A stretch of 64,000 bases of DNA from Photobacterium kishitanii (GCF_003026355.1 NZ_PYON01000003.1:345325-409324); one strand, 5' to 3'; shown: positions 30,201 through 41,226, numbered from the stretch's first letter. Numbers and translations: made by a program. Notes: generated by a model from the letters alone, not told the origin.

Positions 30201-31715
30201 TTAGTCCTCAGCGAGCGGCTTAAAGCGACGTAATTCACTTAGGCGATAACCGGTGTAGTTACCTAATATTAAGATCGCTGCTAGAATCAGGAACTGTACA
30301 CCAATAAAGTTAAACGTTAGGTGACGTACGATTGGTGTCGTCATTGCAAGGTAAATTAACACTGAGGTTAACAGTGAACCACCACCTTGAATAAACACTT
30401 CTTTTGCACCTTCCTCTTCCCATAGAATCGACATCCGCTCGATAGTCCATGACAAAATGATCATTGGGAAGAAGGTAATTGTTAGGCCTTCAATCAGACC
30501 AATCTTAAACGCCACTACAGTGAATATCGAAATAATCAATATAACGGTTATTATGACCGCGGATATTCGGGCAACTAAGAGCAGGTTGAGTTTCGATAGA
30601 TAACTTCGAATAATCAAACCTGTACCGACTATTAGTAAGAAACCAACAATACCTGTGAGTAATTGGGTTTGGACAAACGCTACTGCGATCAATACTGGCA
30701 TGAAAGTACCAGAGGTTTTTAAACCGATGATCACACGTAAGAACACCACAATTAGCGCACCAATAGGGACCAGCATGATGGTTTTAAACATCGCCTGTTC
30801 TTCAAGTGGTAAGCTATGGATTGAGAAGTTCAGTAGATCTTCTGCTTTAATCTTTTCTTGGGTTGCACGTTGTGGCGTGATGTCTTGCGCAATAATAGAG
30901 AAACTGATGTTTGAGTTACGACCACCAACAACATCAAGTAGGGCATTACCTTGTTGATTCCAAATCATCACATTTTCTGGTTTGCCTTGCTCACCAGTAG
31001 TCAGATTAAACAGCTGCCAATTTTTATGTTGTTTATCCCACACTTCAACCATAGGTGAAACACTTTGACGGCGACGGCCATCTTCAAGCGTTAACCCACT
31101 GACAATACGAGAGTGAATATTTTCAAGTGAAAGTAAGCTTGTCACTACGTCTGCTGGTGACATTGTATCAAGCAGTACTGCAGCATTTTGATTCTGCTTA
31201 TCATGTAATTCACGAATTAACTCACGTGCTAATGTGACATCATCTGCTGATAAGTTACGAGCTTGAGTTAATAATGCTGTTGCCGCTGTTTGTTGTGGGT
31301 TACTTAAACTGACTTCAGCAACGTTACCTTTTGGTGGTATCGGCTTATATTCAGCTTGGTCATCAACCAGTAATTGGGTTTTGTAATACAACACTTGTTT
31401 ACCAATTGCGGTACGAGTAGCCCAATCGGCCTGACGACCATCTTTAGTATTGTGGATCACAACAGAGTAATTAGGGGGGGATGAAGTACTTTCATCGATA
31501 AGAGTAAAGCCCTGTTGCGTGCCTGGAGCTGACATTTTTACTTGTACAGGATCGCCAATAGCATCAAATTGTACTCGTGCTTCAACTTCCCATACTGCCC
31601 GCTCTTTGCCAGGGGTCCATGGTACGCCATAAACATCGTGGCGGTACATGCTTAATCCTATACCTGAAATAATTAGCAGTGATATAAGAATATAAAAGGG
31701 TATTCTAGACGTCAT
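30201..31715 (-). CDS. Inactive transglutaminase domain fused to seven transmembrane helices
   Basis: A 504-aa inner-membrane protein. One N-terminal transmembrane helix (about 5-24) is followed by a soluble domain (about 30-300), expected in the periplasm. The later part, with IVSGLTLEDGRRRQSVSPMVEVWD, resembles transglutaminase-fold proteins but lacks an obvious catalytic Cys. Seven hydrophobic helices follow (about 312-490). This matches the described family of inactive transglutaminases with a 7TM module. It lies 14 bp after the lipoprotein protease gene and 3 bp before the ATP-grasp gene. Function unknown; a role in recognising a modified peptide is inferred. Confidence 0.85.
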   Translation of the reverse strand: MTSRIPFYILISLLIISGIGLSMYRHDVYGVPWTPGKERAVWEVEARVQFDAIGDPVQVKMSAPGTQQGFTLIDESTSSPPNYSVVIHNTKDGRQADWATRTAIGKQVLYYKTQLLVDDQAEYKPIPPKGNVAEVSLSNPQQTAATALLTQARNLSADDVTLARELIRELHDKQNQNAAVLLDTMSPADVVTSLLSLENIHSRIVSGLTLEDGRRRQSVSPMVEVWDKQHKNWQLFNLTTGEQGKPENVMIWNQQGNALLDVVGGRNSNISFSIIAQDITPQRATQEKIKAEDLLNFSIHSLPLEEQAMFKTIMLVPIGALIVVFLRVIIGLKTSGTFMPVLIAVAFVQTQLLTGIVGFLLIVGTGLIIRSYLSKLNLLLVARISAVIITVILIISIFTVVAFKIGLIEGLTITFFPMIILSWTIERMSILWEEEGAKEVFIQGGGSLLTSVLIYLAMTTPIVRHLTFNFIGVQFLILAAILILGNYTGYRLSELRRFKPLAED

Positions 31716-31729
31716 GACATCCTCATCAT

Positions 31730-32539
31730 TTATTTGTTAACTTGGACTGGTTTGGGCTCAGTCTTTCCCTGAACAAATTGTTTACCTACATCAACCAGCG
31801 CAATATCTTTAAAGAATTCACGTCCAAGTAAAATAGGGAAATCCATTTTCGTTCTGTCTGCGAGAGTAAATTGCGCTTTTTCGTGTAGATTACCTAAGGT
31901 GATCCAAGCTTCGATAACAGGTCGGCGAACCGCTTCTTCAGATGTTGACTGACGAATACGTACCCAGCGGAAAATAGGCGCTTCAATAGTTTCTGGTTTT
32001 GCTTTGCTATTCGCTGCAATTTCTTCAGGTGTGTCCATTGCAGAGTCATGACTTAAATTAAAACGAACCCATTCTTTACCATCACGCTCAAATGTTTGTA
32101 CATCAATCGCATTGAGTGATGATGTAGTCGCACCGGTATCAACACGCGCTTTAAAATGGCTCTTAACTGAGTCAATCCATACCCACTCTTCTTGACCTAA
32201 AATGGCTTTACCATTCGCGGTTTTAGAGTCAGTTACAGGTTGCTCAATAGGAACACGAACAATTTGCTTTTCAACAATTACTTTAGGCTGAGTTAGACTC
32301 TTATGCTTAAGAAATTTTATATCTTTTGAGATAGATGCTAATTTTCTTTCAAGTTGGCCTATATATTGTTGCTGATTTGCAACGTGCGTAGAAACATTAT
32401 TGATTTTAGTGTCAATGTGAGTTTCAACATTATTGATAGCTGCTAAAGTTTGTTGGTGATTTTTCTCTAGCGTTGCATTTGAGGTACATCCTGAAAGTAT
32501 CGCTAGTGCAATTACTGATACGCTAAGACGAAGCATCAT
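31730..32539 (-). CDS. Retropepsin-like (Zn_protease family) lipoprotein
   Basis: A 269-aa predicted lipoprotein: signal with lipobox ILSGC (lipidated Cys18), a coiled-coil stretch (about 25-80) and a Val/Pro-rich linker. The C-terminal domain is of the family annotated as ATP-dependent zinc protease. Its core FKARVDTGATTSSLNA holds an Asp-Thr-Gly (D134) as in retropepsin-type aspartic proteases, and LLGREFFKDIALVDVGKQF comes later. The old zinc-protease name is therefore probably misleading. It is the first gene of a three-gene operon with the 7TM protein and the ATP-grasp ligase. Confidence 0.83.
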   Translation of the reverse strand: MMLRLSVSVIALAILSGCTSNATLEKNHQQTLAAINNVETHIDTKINNVSTHVANQQQYIGQLERKLASISKDIKFLKHKSLTQPKVIVEKQIVRVPIEQPVTDSKTANGKAILGQEEWVWIDSVKSHFKARVDTGATTSSLNAIDVQTFERDGKEWVRFNLSHDSAMDTPEEIAANSKAKPETIEAPIFRWVRIRQSTSEEAVRRPVIEAWITLGNLHEKAQFTLADRTKMDFPILLGREFFKDIALVDVGKQFVQGKTEPKPVQVNK

Positions 32540-32585
32540 ATCTCCTATGTGCGTCTGTTTTATATAATAACAACATTAGTTTACA

Positions 32586-32615
32586 TCAAAAAAGGGATGC
32601 GCACAGCATCCCTTT
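32586..32615 (-). terminator. Terminator after cmoB
   Basis: On the minus strand, aaagggatgc / gcatcccttt with a 5-nt loop is followed by six T residues. Confidence 0.85.
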
Positions 32616-32623
32616 GTCAGTCG

Positions 32624-33598
32624 TTAGTCAGGATTCCTACCCACTAAGATTGCCCGTCTTGGGGCTGGATATCCTTCTATAGTTTTTGAACTATTTTCTT
32701 GGTCTAAATATTCTGGGAGGGAATTGTTTGTCATCCAGTCTGTTGATCTTTGTTCATCTGTAGTAGTGATATTCTCATCAACAATACGAACGTCAACAAA
32801 GCCACATTTCTCCATCCACACTTTTAATGCTTTAGCGGAAGGGAAAAAATAGACATTGTGCATTTGTGCATAACGATGGGTGGGTACCAACACGGTATTT
32901 TCATCGCCATCAATGACTAATGTTTCTAAAATAACTTCACCACCGGCACGCAATTGATTTTTTAATTGCAGGATATGATCTAATGGTGAACGGCGGTGAT
33001 ATAGCACTCCCATACTGAATACAGTATCAAAAGCTTTTAACTCAGGTAGCTGCTCAATGCCTAGAGGAAGTAAGTATGCGCGTTCGTCTTGCCCCATTAA
33101 ACGCTTAATAGCTTCAAACTGAATTAAGAATAGACTCGATGGATCAATACCGACAGTTAACTTGGCACCTTCGCCAAGCATGCGCCACATGTGGTAGCCA
33201 TTACCACAACCCACATCTAATACACTACGACCTTTTAGTGGTGTAATGTGAGGTAGAACGCGATCCCATTTCCAATCAGAGCGCCATTCAGTATCGATAT
33301 GAATATCGTGCATAGTGAATGGGCCTTTACGCCAAGGATGAAGTAAACGTAATAGACTTTCTAAACGTTTTTTTTCACCATCGGCAATCGGTACTTCATT
33401 ACGAACACTGACTTCATTTTTGAGATCAATAATATCTGGCTTGTCGGTAGGGAATTTTTGTAGTGCACGTACCCAACGAGCCATGTCGCCATGTTCTTGC
33501 TGTTCCCAATCACTTAATTGTTGTGGCAGCGTATTTAACCATGGACGCAACGTTTCATGTTGAGCGAGAAGCTGATAAAAAGCAGAAAAACTAAACAT
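32624..33598 (-). CDS. cmoB: tRNA U34 carboxymethyltransferase
   Basis: Transfers a carboxymethyl group from carboxy-S-adenosylmethionine to 5-hydroxyuridine-34, giving cmo5U in tRNAs that read several codons. The SAM-type Rossmann domain has [20 protein letters not shown], the substrate region has [14 protein letters not shown], and a [14 protein letters not shown] motif follows. The ATG at 33598 ([11 protein letters not shown]) gives 324 aa, like E. coli (323). The frame continues 38 codons further upstream, into cmoA, but that extension has no homology. Confidence 0.95.
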   Translation of the reverse strand: MFSFSAFYQLLAQHETLRPWLNTLPQQLSDWEQQEHGDMARWVRALQKFPTDKPDIIDLKNEVSVRNEVPIADGEKKRLESLLRLLHPWRKGPFTMHDIHIDTEWRSDWKWDRVLPHITPLKGRSVLDVGCGNGYHMWRMLGEGAKLTVGIDPSSLFLIQFEAIKRLMGQDERAYLLPLGIEQLPELKAFDTVFSMGVLYHRRSPLDHILQLKNQLRAGGEVILETLVIDGDENTVLVPTHRYAQMHNVYFFPSAKALKVWMEKCGFVDVRIVDENITTTDEQRSTDWMTNNSLPEYLDQENSSKTIEGYPAPRRAILVGRNPD

Positions 33599-33614
33599 AT
33601 TGGAACTGTAAACC

Positions 33615-34379
<765 letters not shown>

Positions 34380-34580
34380 CTACAGATACAGTGATGGTGT
34401 CTTGCAGTAAAGAGCAACCATCAGGTGATCCATCACCTTTGAAAGGTCGCGTATTGTAGAGAAAATAGCATCATTTGTCTTTAATAATTGTTGAAATGCA
34501 CTGTTAGTTAGGATTGATACTTCATCGTGCTTGATAAGTAAAATGAATGTTGAGTCATGACTATGTTGTGATTCAATCAT
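34380..34580 (-). CDS. Small unknown protein coupled to the LysR gene
   Basis: A 66-codon frame whose ATG overlaps the stop of the upstream LysR gene as ATGA, the classical sign of translational coupling. It ends 37 bp before the cmoA start and fills an otherwise empty gap. The product (MIESQHSHDSTFILLIKHDE...) has no transmembrane segment and no motif I recognise. No independent ribosome-binding site is visible. It could be a chance frame. Confidence 0.4.
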   Translation of the reverse strand: MIESQHSHDSTFILLIKHDEVSILTNSAFQQLLKTNDAIFSTIRDLSKVMDHLMVALYCKTPSLYL

Positions 34581-35482
34581 TCGTTATTGAGTTGGTGTGC
34601 TTGTTTTAATAACCAAGATTTAAATGCTATTTGAGCTGGGGTTTGTTTTTTGATATCTAATCGAGTAAGCCAATATCCGCCTTTATTAAGGTAAATATCG
34701 AAGGGTTGCACTATTTGTCCTTGTGCTATTTTTTCTTGGAACATAAACGGTGATGCTAGTGCAATACCATGCCCATTTATTGCTGCTTCCATCATCAGCG
34801 CGGTTGAATCAAAAGTAATACTTGCAGTGTGTGAGCAATGGGCCATTTCTTGCGCTTGATTAAACCATAAACTCCATTCGTTAATATCGTAAGAGCGCAA
34901 TAATGTGTGTTGTAAGATATCTTGTGGCGTATGTAAGTATGAGGCAATTGTTTTATTGCAAAGAGCACTAAAGGGGGTATCAAATAAATGCTCAGCAATG
35001 GTACAGTGCCAATTACCGCGTCCAAAACGAATGGTGTAATCGAGTCCTTCGGCAAATGTATCTGCAATATTATTATTCGTTGAAATTCTAAGTTCAATAT
35101 GTGGATGTGATTGATAGAAATCACGTAGTTTTGGTAATAACCAATTGATCGCAAATGTGCCGACGACACCAATATTAATGAGTTCTCGATCGGTGCCTAG
35201 TTTTAAATTATCAAGATTGAGGCTAAGGTCAGAAAATACTTTTTCAACGACGGGAAATAATCGAACGCCCTCCATGGTTAGACTTATTCCTCTTGGCATA
35301 CGGTTGAATAGTGTGATGCCTAATTTCGATTCTAATCCTTTAACTTGCTGGCTCACTGCTGTTTGGGTTACGCACAATTCCTGAGCGGCTTTGGTAAAGT
35401 TTTGGTGTTTTGCGGCTGCAAAAAAAGCCCGTAGTGAATTGAGCGGAAGTTGATTTAAGTTCATGGGGTTCTTATTCGCCAA
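34577..35482 (-). CDS. AmpR-like LysR-family regulator
   Basis: A 301-aa LysR-type regulator. The N-terminal winged helix (about 13-72) reads LNSLRAFFAAAKHQNFTKAA and TQTAVSQQVKGLESKLGITLFNR (in parts). The effector domain has YTIRFGRGNW and LFDTPFSALC, wording close to AmpR. AmpR-type proteins sense peptidoglycan fragments and activate a divergent beta-lactamase gene. Here it is divergent from the class A beta-lactamase across 169 bp, so regulation of that gene is a reasonable inference. GcvA-type regulators are also near in sequence. Confidence 0.85.
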   Translation of the reverse strand: MANKNPMNLNQLPLNSLRAFFAAAKHQNFTKAAQELCVTQTAVSQQVKGLESKLGITLFNRMPRGISLTMEGVRLFPVVEKVFSDLSLNLDNLKLGTDRELINIGVVGTFAINWLLPKLRDFYQSHPHIELRISTNNNIADTFAEGLDYTIRFGRGNWHCTIAEHLFDTPFSALCNKTIASYLHTPQDILQHTLLRSYDINEWSLWFNQAQEMAHCSHTASITFDSTALMMEAAINGHGIALASPFMFQEKIAQGQIVQPFDIYLNKGGYWLTRLDIKKQTPAQIAFKSWLLKQAHQLNNE

Positions 35483-35651
35483 TTAAAGTTGGGTATTTTA
35501 TCGTGCTACATATTATTTACGAATATTAATCTGGCGACGGTATCATTATTTTAGCCCAAGAAAATCTTTGGTCTCTGGTTAGAAATGGTATGTTGTGAGT
35601 GTTTGGATGACCTCTTAAAATCCTTTACTCATCTTTTTATGGACAAGAACA

Positions 35652-36515
35652 GTGAAAAAATATTTGGTATGTAGCTTGTTGGCATTGTTTTCTTATACGG
35701 CATCAGCAACCGATCTTGAACAGTATTTACGTCATACAGAACAACAGATTCAAGGACAAATTGGGGTAGCGATTATTGATACTCAACAGCATAGTCAGTG
35801 GAACTTTAATGGCTCGAGTCATTTTCCTATGATGAGTGCCTTTAAAACGTTGGCTTGCGCTAATGTTTTATATGACGTGCAACAACATAAGCTAAGTTTG
35901 ACCAATAAAATCAAGGTAACCAAAGCTGGTCTTATTAATTGGAATCCCATTACCCAAAATTTTGTTGGTGGTCAAATGTCACTGCAAAGTGTTTGTGGGG
36001 CTGCAATGTTTATGAGCGATAACTATGCAGCTAATTTAGTATTAGAACAGATTGGTGGGCCACAAGGGTTGACCGAATTTTTGCGAACGATTGGTGATAA
36101 AAAAACGCGACTTGATCATTTTGAACCTAAGTTAAACTATGTTGAAAAAGGGGCGCTAAACGATACGACCACGCCAATTGCGATGATGGATACCATTAAA
36201 AAATTATTAACAGGGAATGTGTTAGATAGTGAAAATAAAGCCCAATTACAATTATGGATGACCAATAATATGGTATCTGATGGTTTGGCACGGGCAGTGC
36301 TACCGGCGGGATGGAAAATCGCTGATCGTAGTGGTGGTGGTGTCAATGGCTCACGAACTCTGACGGCAATGGTGTGGAATGAACATCAACAACCATTGTT
36401 TATCGGAATATTTATTGCTAATTCAAAGCTTAAAACATTACCGGAACTAAACCGAGTGGTAGCGAGTATCAGTGCAAAAATTTTCAATAAATATAATATT
36501 GTTGAGTCACACTGA
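35652..36515 (+). CDS. Class A beta-lactamase, carbenicillinase (CARB)-like
   Basis: A periplasmic serine beta-lactamase, 287 aa, signal peptide ending SYTASA. The active-site motifs are complete: S62-A-F-K65 (Ambler 70-73), S122-D-N124 (130-132), E158-P-K-L-N162 (166-170) and R226-S-G228 in place of the usual KTG. RSG at this place is typical of the CARB/PSE carbenicillinases. C69 and C115 correspond to the Ambler 77-123 disulfide pair. It starts with GTG at 35652. It is divergent from an AmpR-like regulator. All key residues are kept, so the enzyme should be active on penicillins. Confidence 0.92.
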   Translation: MKKYLVCSLLALFSYTASATDLEQYLRHTEQQIQGQIGVAIIDTQQHSQWNFNGSSHFPMMSAFKTLACANVLYDVQQHKLSLTNKIKVTKAGLINWNPITQNFVGGQMSLQSVCGAAMFMSDNYAANLVLEQIGGPQGLTEFLRTIGDKKTRLDHFEPKLNYVEKGALNDTTTPIAMMDTIKKLLTGNVLDSENKAQLQLWMTNNMVSDGLARAVLPAGWKIADRSGGGVNGSRTLTAMVWNEHQQPLFIGIFIANSKLKTLPELNRVVASISAKIFNKYNIVESH

Positions 36516-36535
36516 TAGCTCGCGTTAGTCTATGA

Positions 36536-37429
36536 TTATAGAAGTTTAATTTGCTGATCCTGTTGTTGATGTAATGGTAATTCAACATCAGGAAGAGCAA
36601 TGATTGATGCCATTTGGTGTTGTAAGTTTTTATATAAACGTACCGCCGATTCTGGCGCATGGTTATTATCGGGTGAATGAATAAATAAATACGGTTGCTT
36701 ACCTTCGGCTATCCACAGCGGTAGCCGTTGCAACCAATTTTTAAAGAATGGATCATTGCAGTTGTCATTCGGATGACCAATGAAACGGATCACAGGGTTA
36801 TTGGCTGTGGCGATAGCATGCACCGGAATCTGCGGTTTTTTACGATGGGCATCAATAACCGCTGGTGTAATTGGAGCGGCAGAAAAGACAGGCCGACTAT
36901 CCATAATAATACGGTTGCTGCGGTATTTGATTAATAATCGATTTAGGGCTTGTTCTTCTGGGCCTTTAGCAAAAAAAGCCGGATGTCTAACTTCAACCCC
37001 AGTTGTTAGATGAGCTGGAAATTTGGTTAAAAATTGTGCCAGTATAGGCAAAGCGTCAGGACCAAATTGAGCCGGTAACTGAATTTTCCAAATCCCTGTT
37101 TTCGGCTCTAATACTTGCATCGTACTTAAAAAATCTGCCACAGCTTGATCACAGTGCCGTAATTGCTGCTGATGAGTGATGGTTTGTGGCAGCTTAAAAG
37201 TAAAACGAAAATGGTCAGGAGTTGCATCATGCCACTTTTGTACAGTTGTCATACTTGGTGTGGCATAAAATGTAGTATTCCCTTCTACCGTATTAAATAC
37301 CTCAGCATAACGCGCTAATCGATCGCCACTTTTACAGCCTTTATCATAAAGACTATTGATCCAGTGATTATGCGACCACTGGGTGAGCCCTAATCGAAGT
37401 GGTGGCATCTTAGCTGTAGTTAATGACAT
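36536..37429 (-). CDS. yecE: DUF72 family protein (YecE-like)
   Basis: A 297-aa TIM-barrel-like protein of the DUF72 family, function unknown. Typical stretches are LGLTQWSHNHW, the LARYAEVFNTVEGNTTFYATPS region and FRFTFKLPQTITH. ATG at 37429 is chosen because GAGG lies six bases before it; the frame opens at an ATG 12 bp earlier that has no such site. It is divergent from aspS. In E. coli yecE is also beside aspS and cmoAB. Confidence 0.85.
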   Translation of the reverse strand: MSLTTAKMPPLRLGLTQWSHNHWINSLYDKGCKSGDRLARYAEVFNTVEGNTTFYATPSMTTVQKWHDATPDHFRFTFKLPQTITHQQQLRHCDQAVADFLSTMQVLEPKTGIWKIQLPAQFGPDALPILAQFLTKFPAHLTTGVEVRHPAFFAKGPEEQALNRLLIKYRSNRIIMDSRPVFSAAPITPAVIDAHRKKPQIPVHAIATANNPVIRFIGHPNDNCNDPFFKNWLQRLPLWIAEGKQPYLFIHSPDNNHAPESAVRLYKNLQHQMASIIALPDVELPLHQQQDQQIKLL

Positions 37430-37758
37430 GCAAAGCCTCATGGTGATAACCGTTAATTCATGATTACTTTATCGTATTTGTATTTAAAATGCTTAAATTG
37501 CCGCAATTAGGAATAATTTCAGTAATGATCTGTTTTGATTGGTTGCTGATAGTACGAATAAACGTGCGGTTAACTTCGCAAACTGAGGCTGTTTGGGTAT
37601 AATAGCTCGTTATTTTTGCCTCTTGGCCGGCTTGCTATCCAATTTTATGCGTAAATTAGACAGCAAGCGGTCGGGATTGAACCAGTTGTGCTTGGTTAAC
37701 AGTGAACTGTAACCTGAGCACAAACATGCTAAGTAAATATATAGATTGGGAATTTCTT
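37430..37758. other. Gap between yecE and aspS
   Basis: 329 bp with the divergent promoters of yecE and aspS. A hairpin near 37679-37699 (aaccag / cttggtt) may lie in the aspS leader. No gene or known riboswitch seen. Confidence 0.5.
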
Positions 37759-39543
37759 ATGCGCACCCATTATTGTGGACACCTAAATAAGTCCCTTGCA
37801 GGACAAACAGTAGATTTATGCGGTTGGGTAAACCGTCGCCGTGATTTGGGCGGTCTTATCTTTATTGATATGCGTGATCGCGAAGGTGTAGTTCAGGTTG
37901 TTATTGATCCTGATATGACAGAGATCTTCACACTAGCAAACCAATTACGTAACGAGTTTTGTATTCGTCTAACGGGTGAAGTGCGTGAGCGTCCTGAAAG
38001 CCAATGCAATAAAGACATGGCAACGGGTGAAGTTGAAATTTATGCAACTGGCCTTGAAATTATTAACCGTTCAGAAGCGTTACCACTTGATTTCAACCAA
38101 AAGAACTCAGAAGAACAACGCCTAAAATACCGTTATTTAGATCTTCGTCGTCCAGAAATGAGCGATCGCATTAAGCTACGTGCTAAAGCATCAAGCTTTG
38201 TACGTCGTTTCCTTGACGATAATGCATTCCTTGATATCGAAACACCAGTACTAACAAAAGCAACACCAGAAGGTGCGCGTGACTACTTAGTACCAAGTCG
38301 TGTACATAAAGGTAAATTCTACGCATTACCACAATCACCACAGCTATTTAAGCAGCTGCTAATGATGTCTGGTTTTGATCGTTACTACCAAATCGTTAAA
38401 TGTTTCCGTGATGAAGATTTACGTGCTGATCGTCAGCCTGAATTTACTCAAATCGATATCGAAACATCATTCATGTCAGCTGATCAAGTACGTGCGACAA
38501 CTGAAAAAATGATCACAGAAATGTGGAAAGAGCTACTAAATGTAGATCTTGGCGCATTCCCTGTAATGTCATTTGAAGAAGCTGCCCGTCGTTTTGGTTC
38601 TGATAAGCCAGATCTACGTAACCCACTAGAGTTAGTAGATGTTGCAGATATTCTTAAAGATGTTGAATTCCAAGTATTCTCAGCACCAGCAAATGATCCT
38701 AAAGGTCGCGTTGCTGTAATCCGCGTACCAGGCGGTGCATCTCTAAGCCGTAAACAAATCGATGAGTACACTAAGTTTGTCGGTATTTATGGTGCTAAAG
38801 GCCTAGCGTGGATGAAAGTTAATGATCGCGCAGCTGGTTTTGACGGTGTTCAATCTCCAGTGGCTAAGTTCTTAAACGAAGAAGTTGTTGAGAACTTACT
38901 TGAGCGCACTCAAGCTGAATCTGGCGATATCATTTTATTTGGTGCTGATAGCAAGCGTGTTGTTACAGAAGCGATGGGTGCACTTCGTCTTAAATTAGGT
39001 GAAGATCTAGCGTTAACTGATAAGTCTGCATGGAAACCACTTTGGGTTGTTGATTTCCCAATGTTTGAAGAAAATGAAGATGGTTCATTGTCTGCAATGC
39101 ACCACCCATTCACTTCACCATTAAACCTAACGCCAGAAGAATTAGCGGCTAATCCTGCTGATGCATTATCGAATGCGTACGATATGGTTATCAATGGTTA
39201 CGAAGTTGGTGGCGGTTCAGTTCGTATTCACAACTCAGCAATGCAATCGACAGTGTTTGATATTCTAGGTATCTCTACTGAAGAGCAACGTCTGAAGTTT
39301 GGTTTCTTACTAGACGCACTGCAGTTTGGTACACCACCACACGCAGGCCTTGCATTTGGTCTTGACCGTTTGGTAATGCTTCTTTGTGGTACTGATAACA
39401 TCCGTGATGTTATTGCGTTCCCTAAAACAACAGCAGCGGCATGTCTATTAACAGATGCGCCAAGCCTAGCAAACCCAGCGTCACTAGAAGAGCTTTCTAT
39501 TGCGGTTAACATTGCTAAGAAAAAAGAACAAGATCAAGAGTAA
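37759..39543 (+). CDS. aspS: Aspartyl-tRNA synthetase
   Basis: Charges tRNA-Asp; class IIb synthetase of bacterial type. N-terminal OB-fold anticodon domain ([11 protein letters not shown]..., [12 protein letters not shown]), catalytic core with [20 protein letters not shown] (motif 2 region [18 protein letters not shown]) and motif 3 [12 protein letters not shown], plus a GAD insertion domain. ATG at 37759 is used, giving 594 aa (E. coli 590); the frame runs 19 codons further upstream without homology. Confidence 0.97.
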   Translation: MRTHYCGHLNKSLAGQTVDLCGWVNRRRDLGGLIFIDMRDREGVVQVVIDPDMTEIFTLANQLRNEFCIRLTGEVRERPESQCNKDMATGEVEIYATGLEIINRSEALPLDFNQKNSEEQRLKYRYLDLRRPEMSDRIKLRAKASSFVRRFLDDNAFLDIETPVLTKATPEGARDYLVPSRVHKGKFYALPQSPQLFKQLLMMSGFDRYYQIVKCFRDEDLRADRQPEFTQIDIETSFMSADQVRATTEKMITEMWKELLNVDLGAFPVMSFEEAARRFGSDKPDLRNPLELVDVADILKDVEFQVFSAPANDPKGRVAVIRVPGGASLSRKQIDEYTKFVGIYGAKGLAWMKVNDRAAGFDGVQSPVAKFLNEEVVENLLERTQAESGDIILFGADSKRVVTEAMGALRLKLGEDLALTDKSAWKPLWVVDFPMFEENEDGSLSAMHHPFTSPLNLTPEELAANPADALSNAYDMVINGYEVGGGSVRIHNSAMQSTVFDILGISTEEQRLKFGFLLDALQFGTPPHAGLAFGLDRLVMLLCGTDNIRDVIAFPKTTAAACLLTDAPSLANPASLEELSIAVNIAKKKEQDQE

Positions 39544-39599
39544 TCTTATCCTGTTAACTGTCATTTAGCCTAAACAGGATAAATTTTCAGTCTTTAATG

Positions 39600-39634
39600 A
39601 GCCAATCACCTAATACAGGGATTGGCTTTTTTTA
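39600..39634 (+). terminator. Terminator after aspS
   Basis: Stem agccaatc / gattggct with a 12-nt loop and seven T residues. Confidence 0.83.
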
Positions 39635-39746
39635 TAGCTATTAAGATGATTTAGCATCGCTTTGGTAAAAGTCTTTTGTTCGCTTTCATGATTTATTTAG
39701 TTTATGTTTTTTAGAGGACTAAAAATAATGACAGTAGGAGAGCGAG

Positions 39747-40493
39747 ATGGCTGGTCACAGTAAATTTGCCAATATTAAGCACCGTAAAGCGGCACAAGAC
39801 GCTAAACGCGGTAAGATTTTTACTAAATTAATTCGTGAAATTACGGTTGCTGCCAAAGAAGGAGGAGCTGAAGCTGAAAATAACCCTCGTCTACGTGCAG
39901 CAATAGATAAAGCATTATCAAATAATATGACCCGTGACACCATTAATCGAGCGGCAAGTCGTGGTGCTGGTGGAGAGGGTGATGAAGGGGTCGAAACGGT
40001 TATTTATGAAGGCTATGGACCGGCAGGGACTGCGGTGATGGTAGAGTGCATGACTGATAACCGTAATCGTACTGTTTCTGGTGTTCGTCATGCTTTTTCT
40101 AAAGCGGGTGGTAATTTAGGTACTGATGGTAGTGTTAGTTATCTTTTTGAAAAGAAAGGTGTTATTTCATACGCGACAGGGATAGATGAAGATGCGGTAA
40201 TGGAAGTGGCATTAGAATCGGGCGCTGATGACATTGAAACCAATGATGATGGCTCAATTGATGTTTATACCACACCAGCTGATTTTGGCGCTGTGAAAGA
40301 TGCGTTAGATAATGCAGGGTTTGCTGCTGAGAATGCTGAAGTAACATTAGTGCCGTCAACCAAAGCTGAGCTGGATATAACAACTGCCCCTAAGCTACTA
40401 CGTTTAATTGATGCATTAGAAGATCTGGATGATGTTCAAGAAGTTTATCATAATGGTGATATGTCTGATGAAGTAGCAGCAGCACTCGAATAA
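39747..40493 (+). CDS. yebC: YebC/PmpR family protein (TACO1-like)
   Basis: A 248-aa cytoplasmic protein of the YebC family, associated with transcriptional control and, more recently, with relief of ribosome stalling at proline-rich sites. It begins [22 protein letters not shown], followed by [21 protein letters not shown] precedes the ATG. The stop is 20 bp before ruvC, the conserved yebC-ruvC order. Confidence 0.95.
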   Translation: MAGHSKFANIKHRKAAQDAKRGKIFTKLIREITVAAKEGGAEAENNPRLRAAIDKALSNNMTRDTINRAASRGAGGEGDEGVETVIYEGYGPAGTAVMVECMTDNRNRTVSGVRHAFSKAGGNLGTDGSVSYLFEKKGVISYATGIDEDAVMEVALESGADDIETNDDGSIDVYTTPADFGAVKDALDNAGFAAENAEVTLVPSTKAELDITTAPKLLRLIDALEDLDDVQEVYHNGDMSDEVAAALE

Positions 40494-40513
40494 GTGTTTG
40501 CTTCGGAATATAA

Positions 40514-41035
40514 ATGTCAATTATTTTAGGTATTGACCCAGGGTCAAGGATCACGGGTTATGGTGTTATTCGTCAAGTAGGACGGAAACTTGAATATTTA
40601 GGCAGTGGATGTATTCGTACATCATGCCCTGATATTCCTGGTCGATTAAAACAGATTTATGCAGGGGTTTCTGAGGTTATTACTCAATTTCAACCCGACT
40701 GTTTTGCGATTGAGGAAGTGTTTATGGGGAAAAATGCTAGCTCTGCGATTAAGCTTGGACAAGCACGTGGTTGTGCCATTGTAGCGGCTGTTAATGCCGA
40801 TTTGCCCGTGAGTGAATATGCCGCGCGGTTAATTAAGCAAGCTGTAGTGGGTAACGGTGGTGCAGATAAAGTTCAAGTGCAACATATGGTGTGTTCAGTG
40901 CTAAAGCTTGAAGGTAAACCACAAGCCGATGCTGCCGATGCTTTAGCGATTGCTATATGTCATGCTCATACTCATAAAACCTTAATTGCAATGGCAGGAA
41001 AAGCGACCAGTGCTCGTCGTGGTCGTTACCGCTAA
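40514..41035 (+). CDS. ruvC: Holliday junction endonuclease RuvC
   Basis: Resolves Holliday junctions by symmetric nicking. An RNase H-like fold of 173 aa with catalytic acidic residues in [14 protein letters not shown] (Asp8), [11 protein letters not shown] (Glu) and [17 protein letters not shown] (two Asp). It is followed by its own terminator, so ruvAB are probably expressed separately. Confidence 0.97.
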   Translation: MSIILGIDPGSRITGYGVIRQVGRKLEYLGSGCIRTSCPDIPGRLKQIYAGVSEVITQFQPDCFAIEEVFMGKNASSAIKLGQARGCAIVAAVNADLPVSEYAARLIKQAVVGNGGADKVQVQHMVCSVLKLEGKPQADAADALAIAICHAHTHKTLIAMAGKATSARRGRYR

Positions 41036-41065
41036 CTGCTCGATGATAGTAATTATGGTTATATA

Positions 41066-41090
41066 AAAGCAGCTATGGCTGCTTTTTTTA
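41066..41090 (+). terminator. Terminator after ruvC
   Basis: Stem aaagcagc / gctgcttt with a tetraloop and seven T residues. Confidence 0.85.
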
Positions 41091-41226
41091 TGGGTGGAAT
41101 TTTATTACATGACCGATAGTGGATATTCTGTGGCTGTTTGATCGCGATTACAGATAAAGGGCTGGATATTGATCCAGTAGTTTACTATTCTAGTGCCAAT
41201 TTACTTTCTATTATAGAGATGATGTT

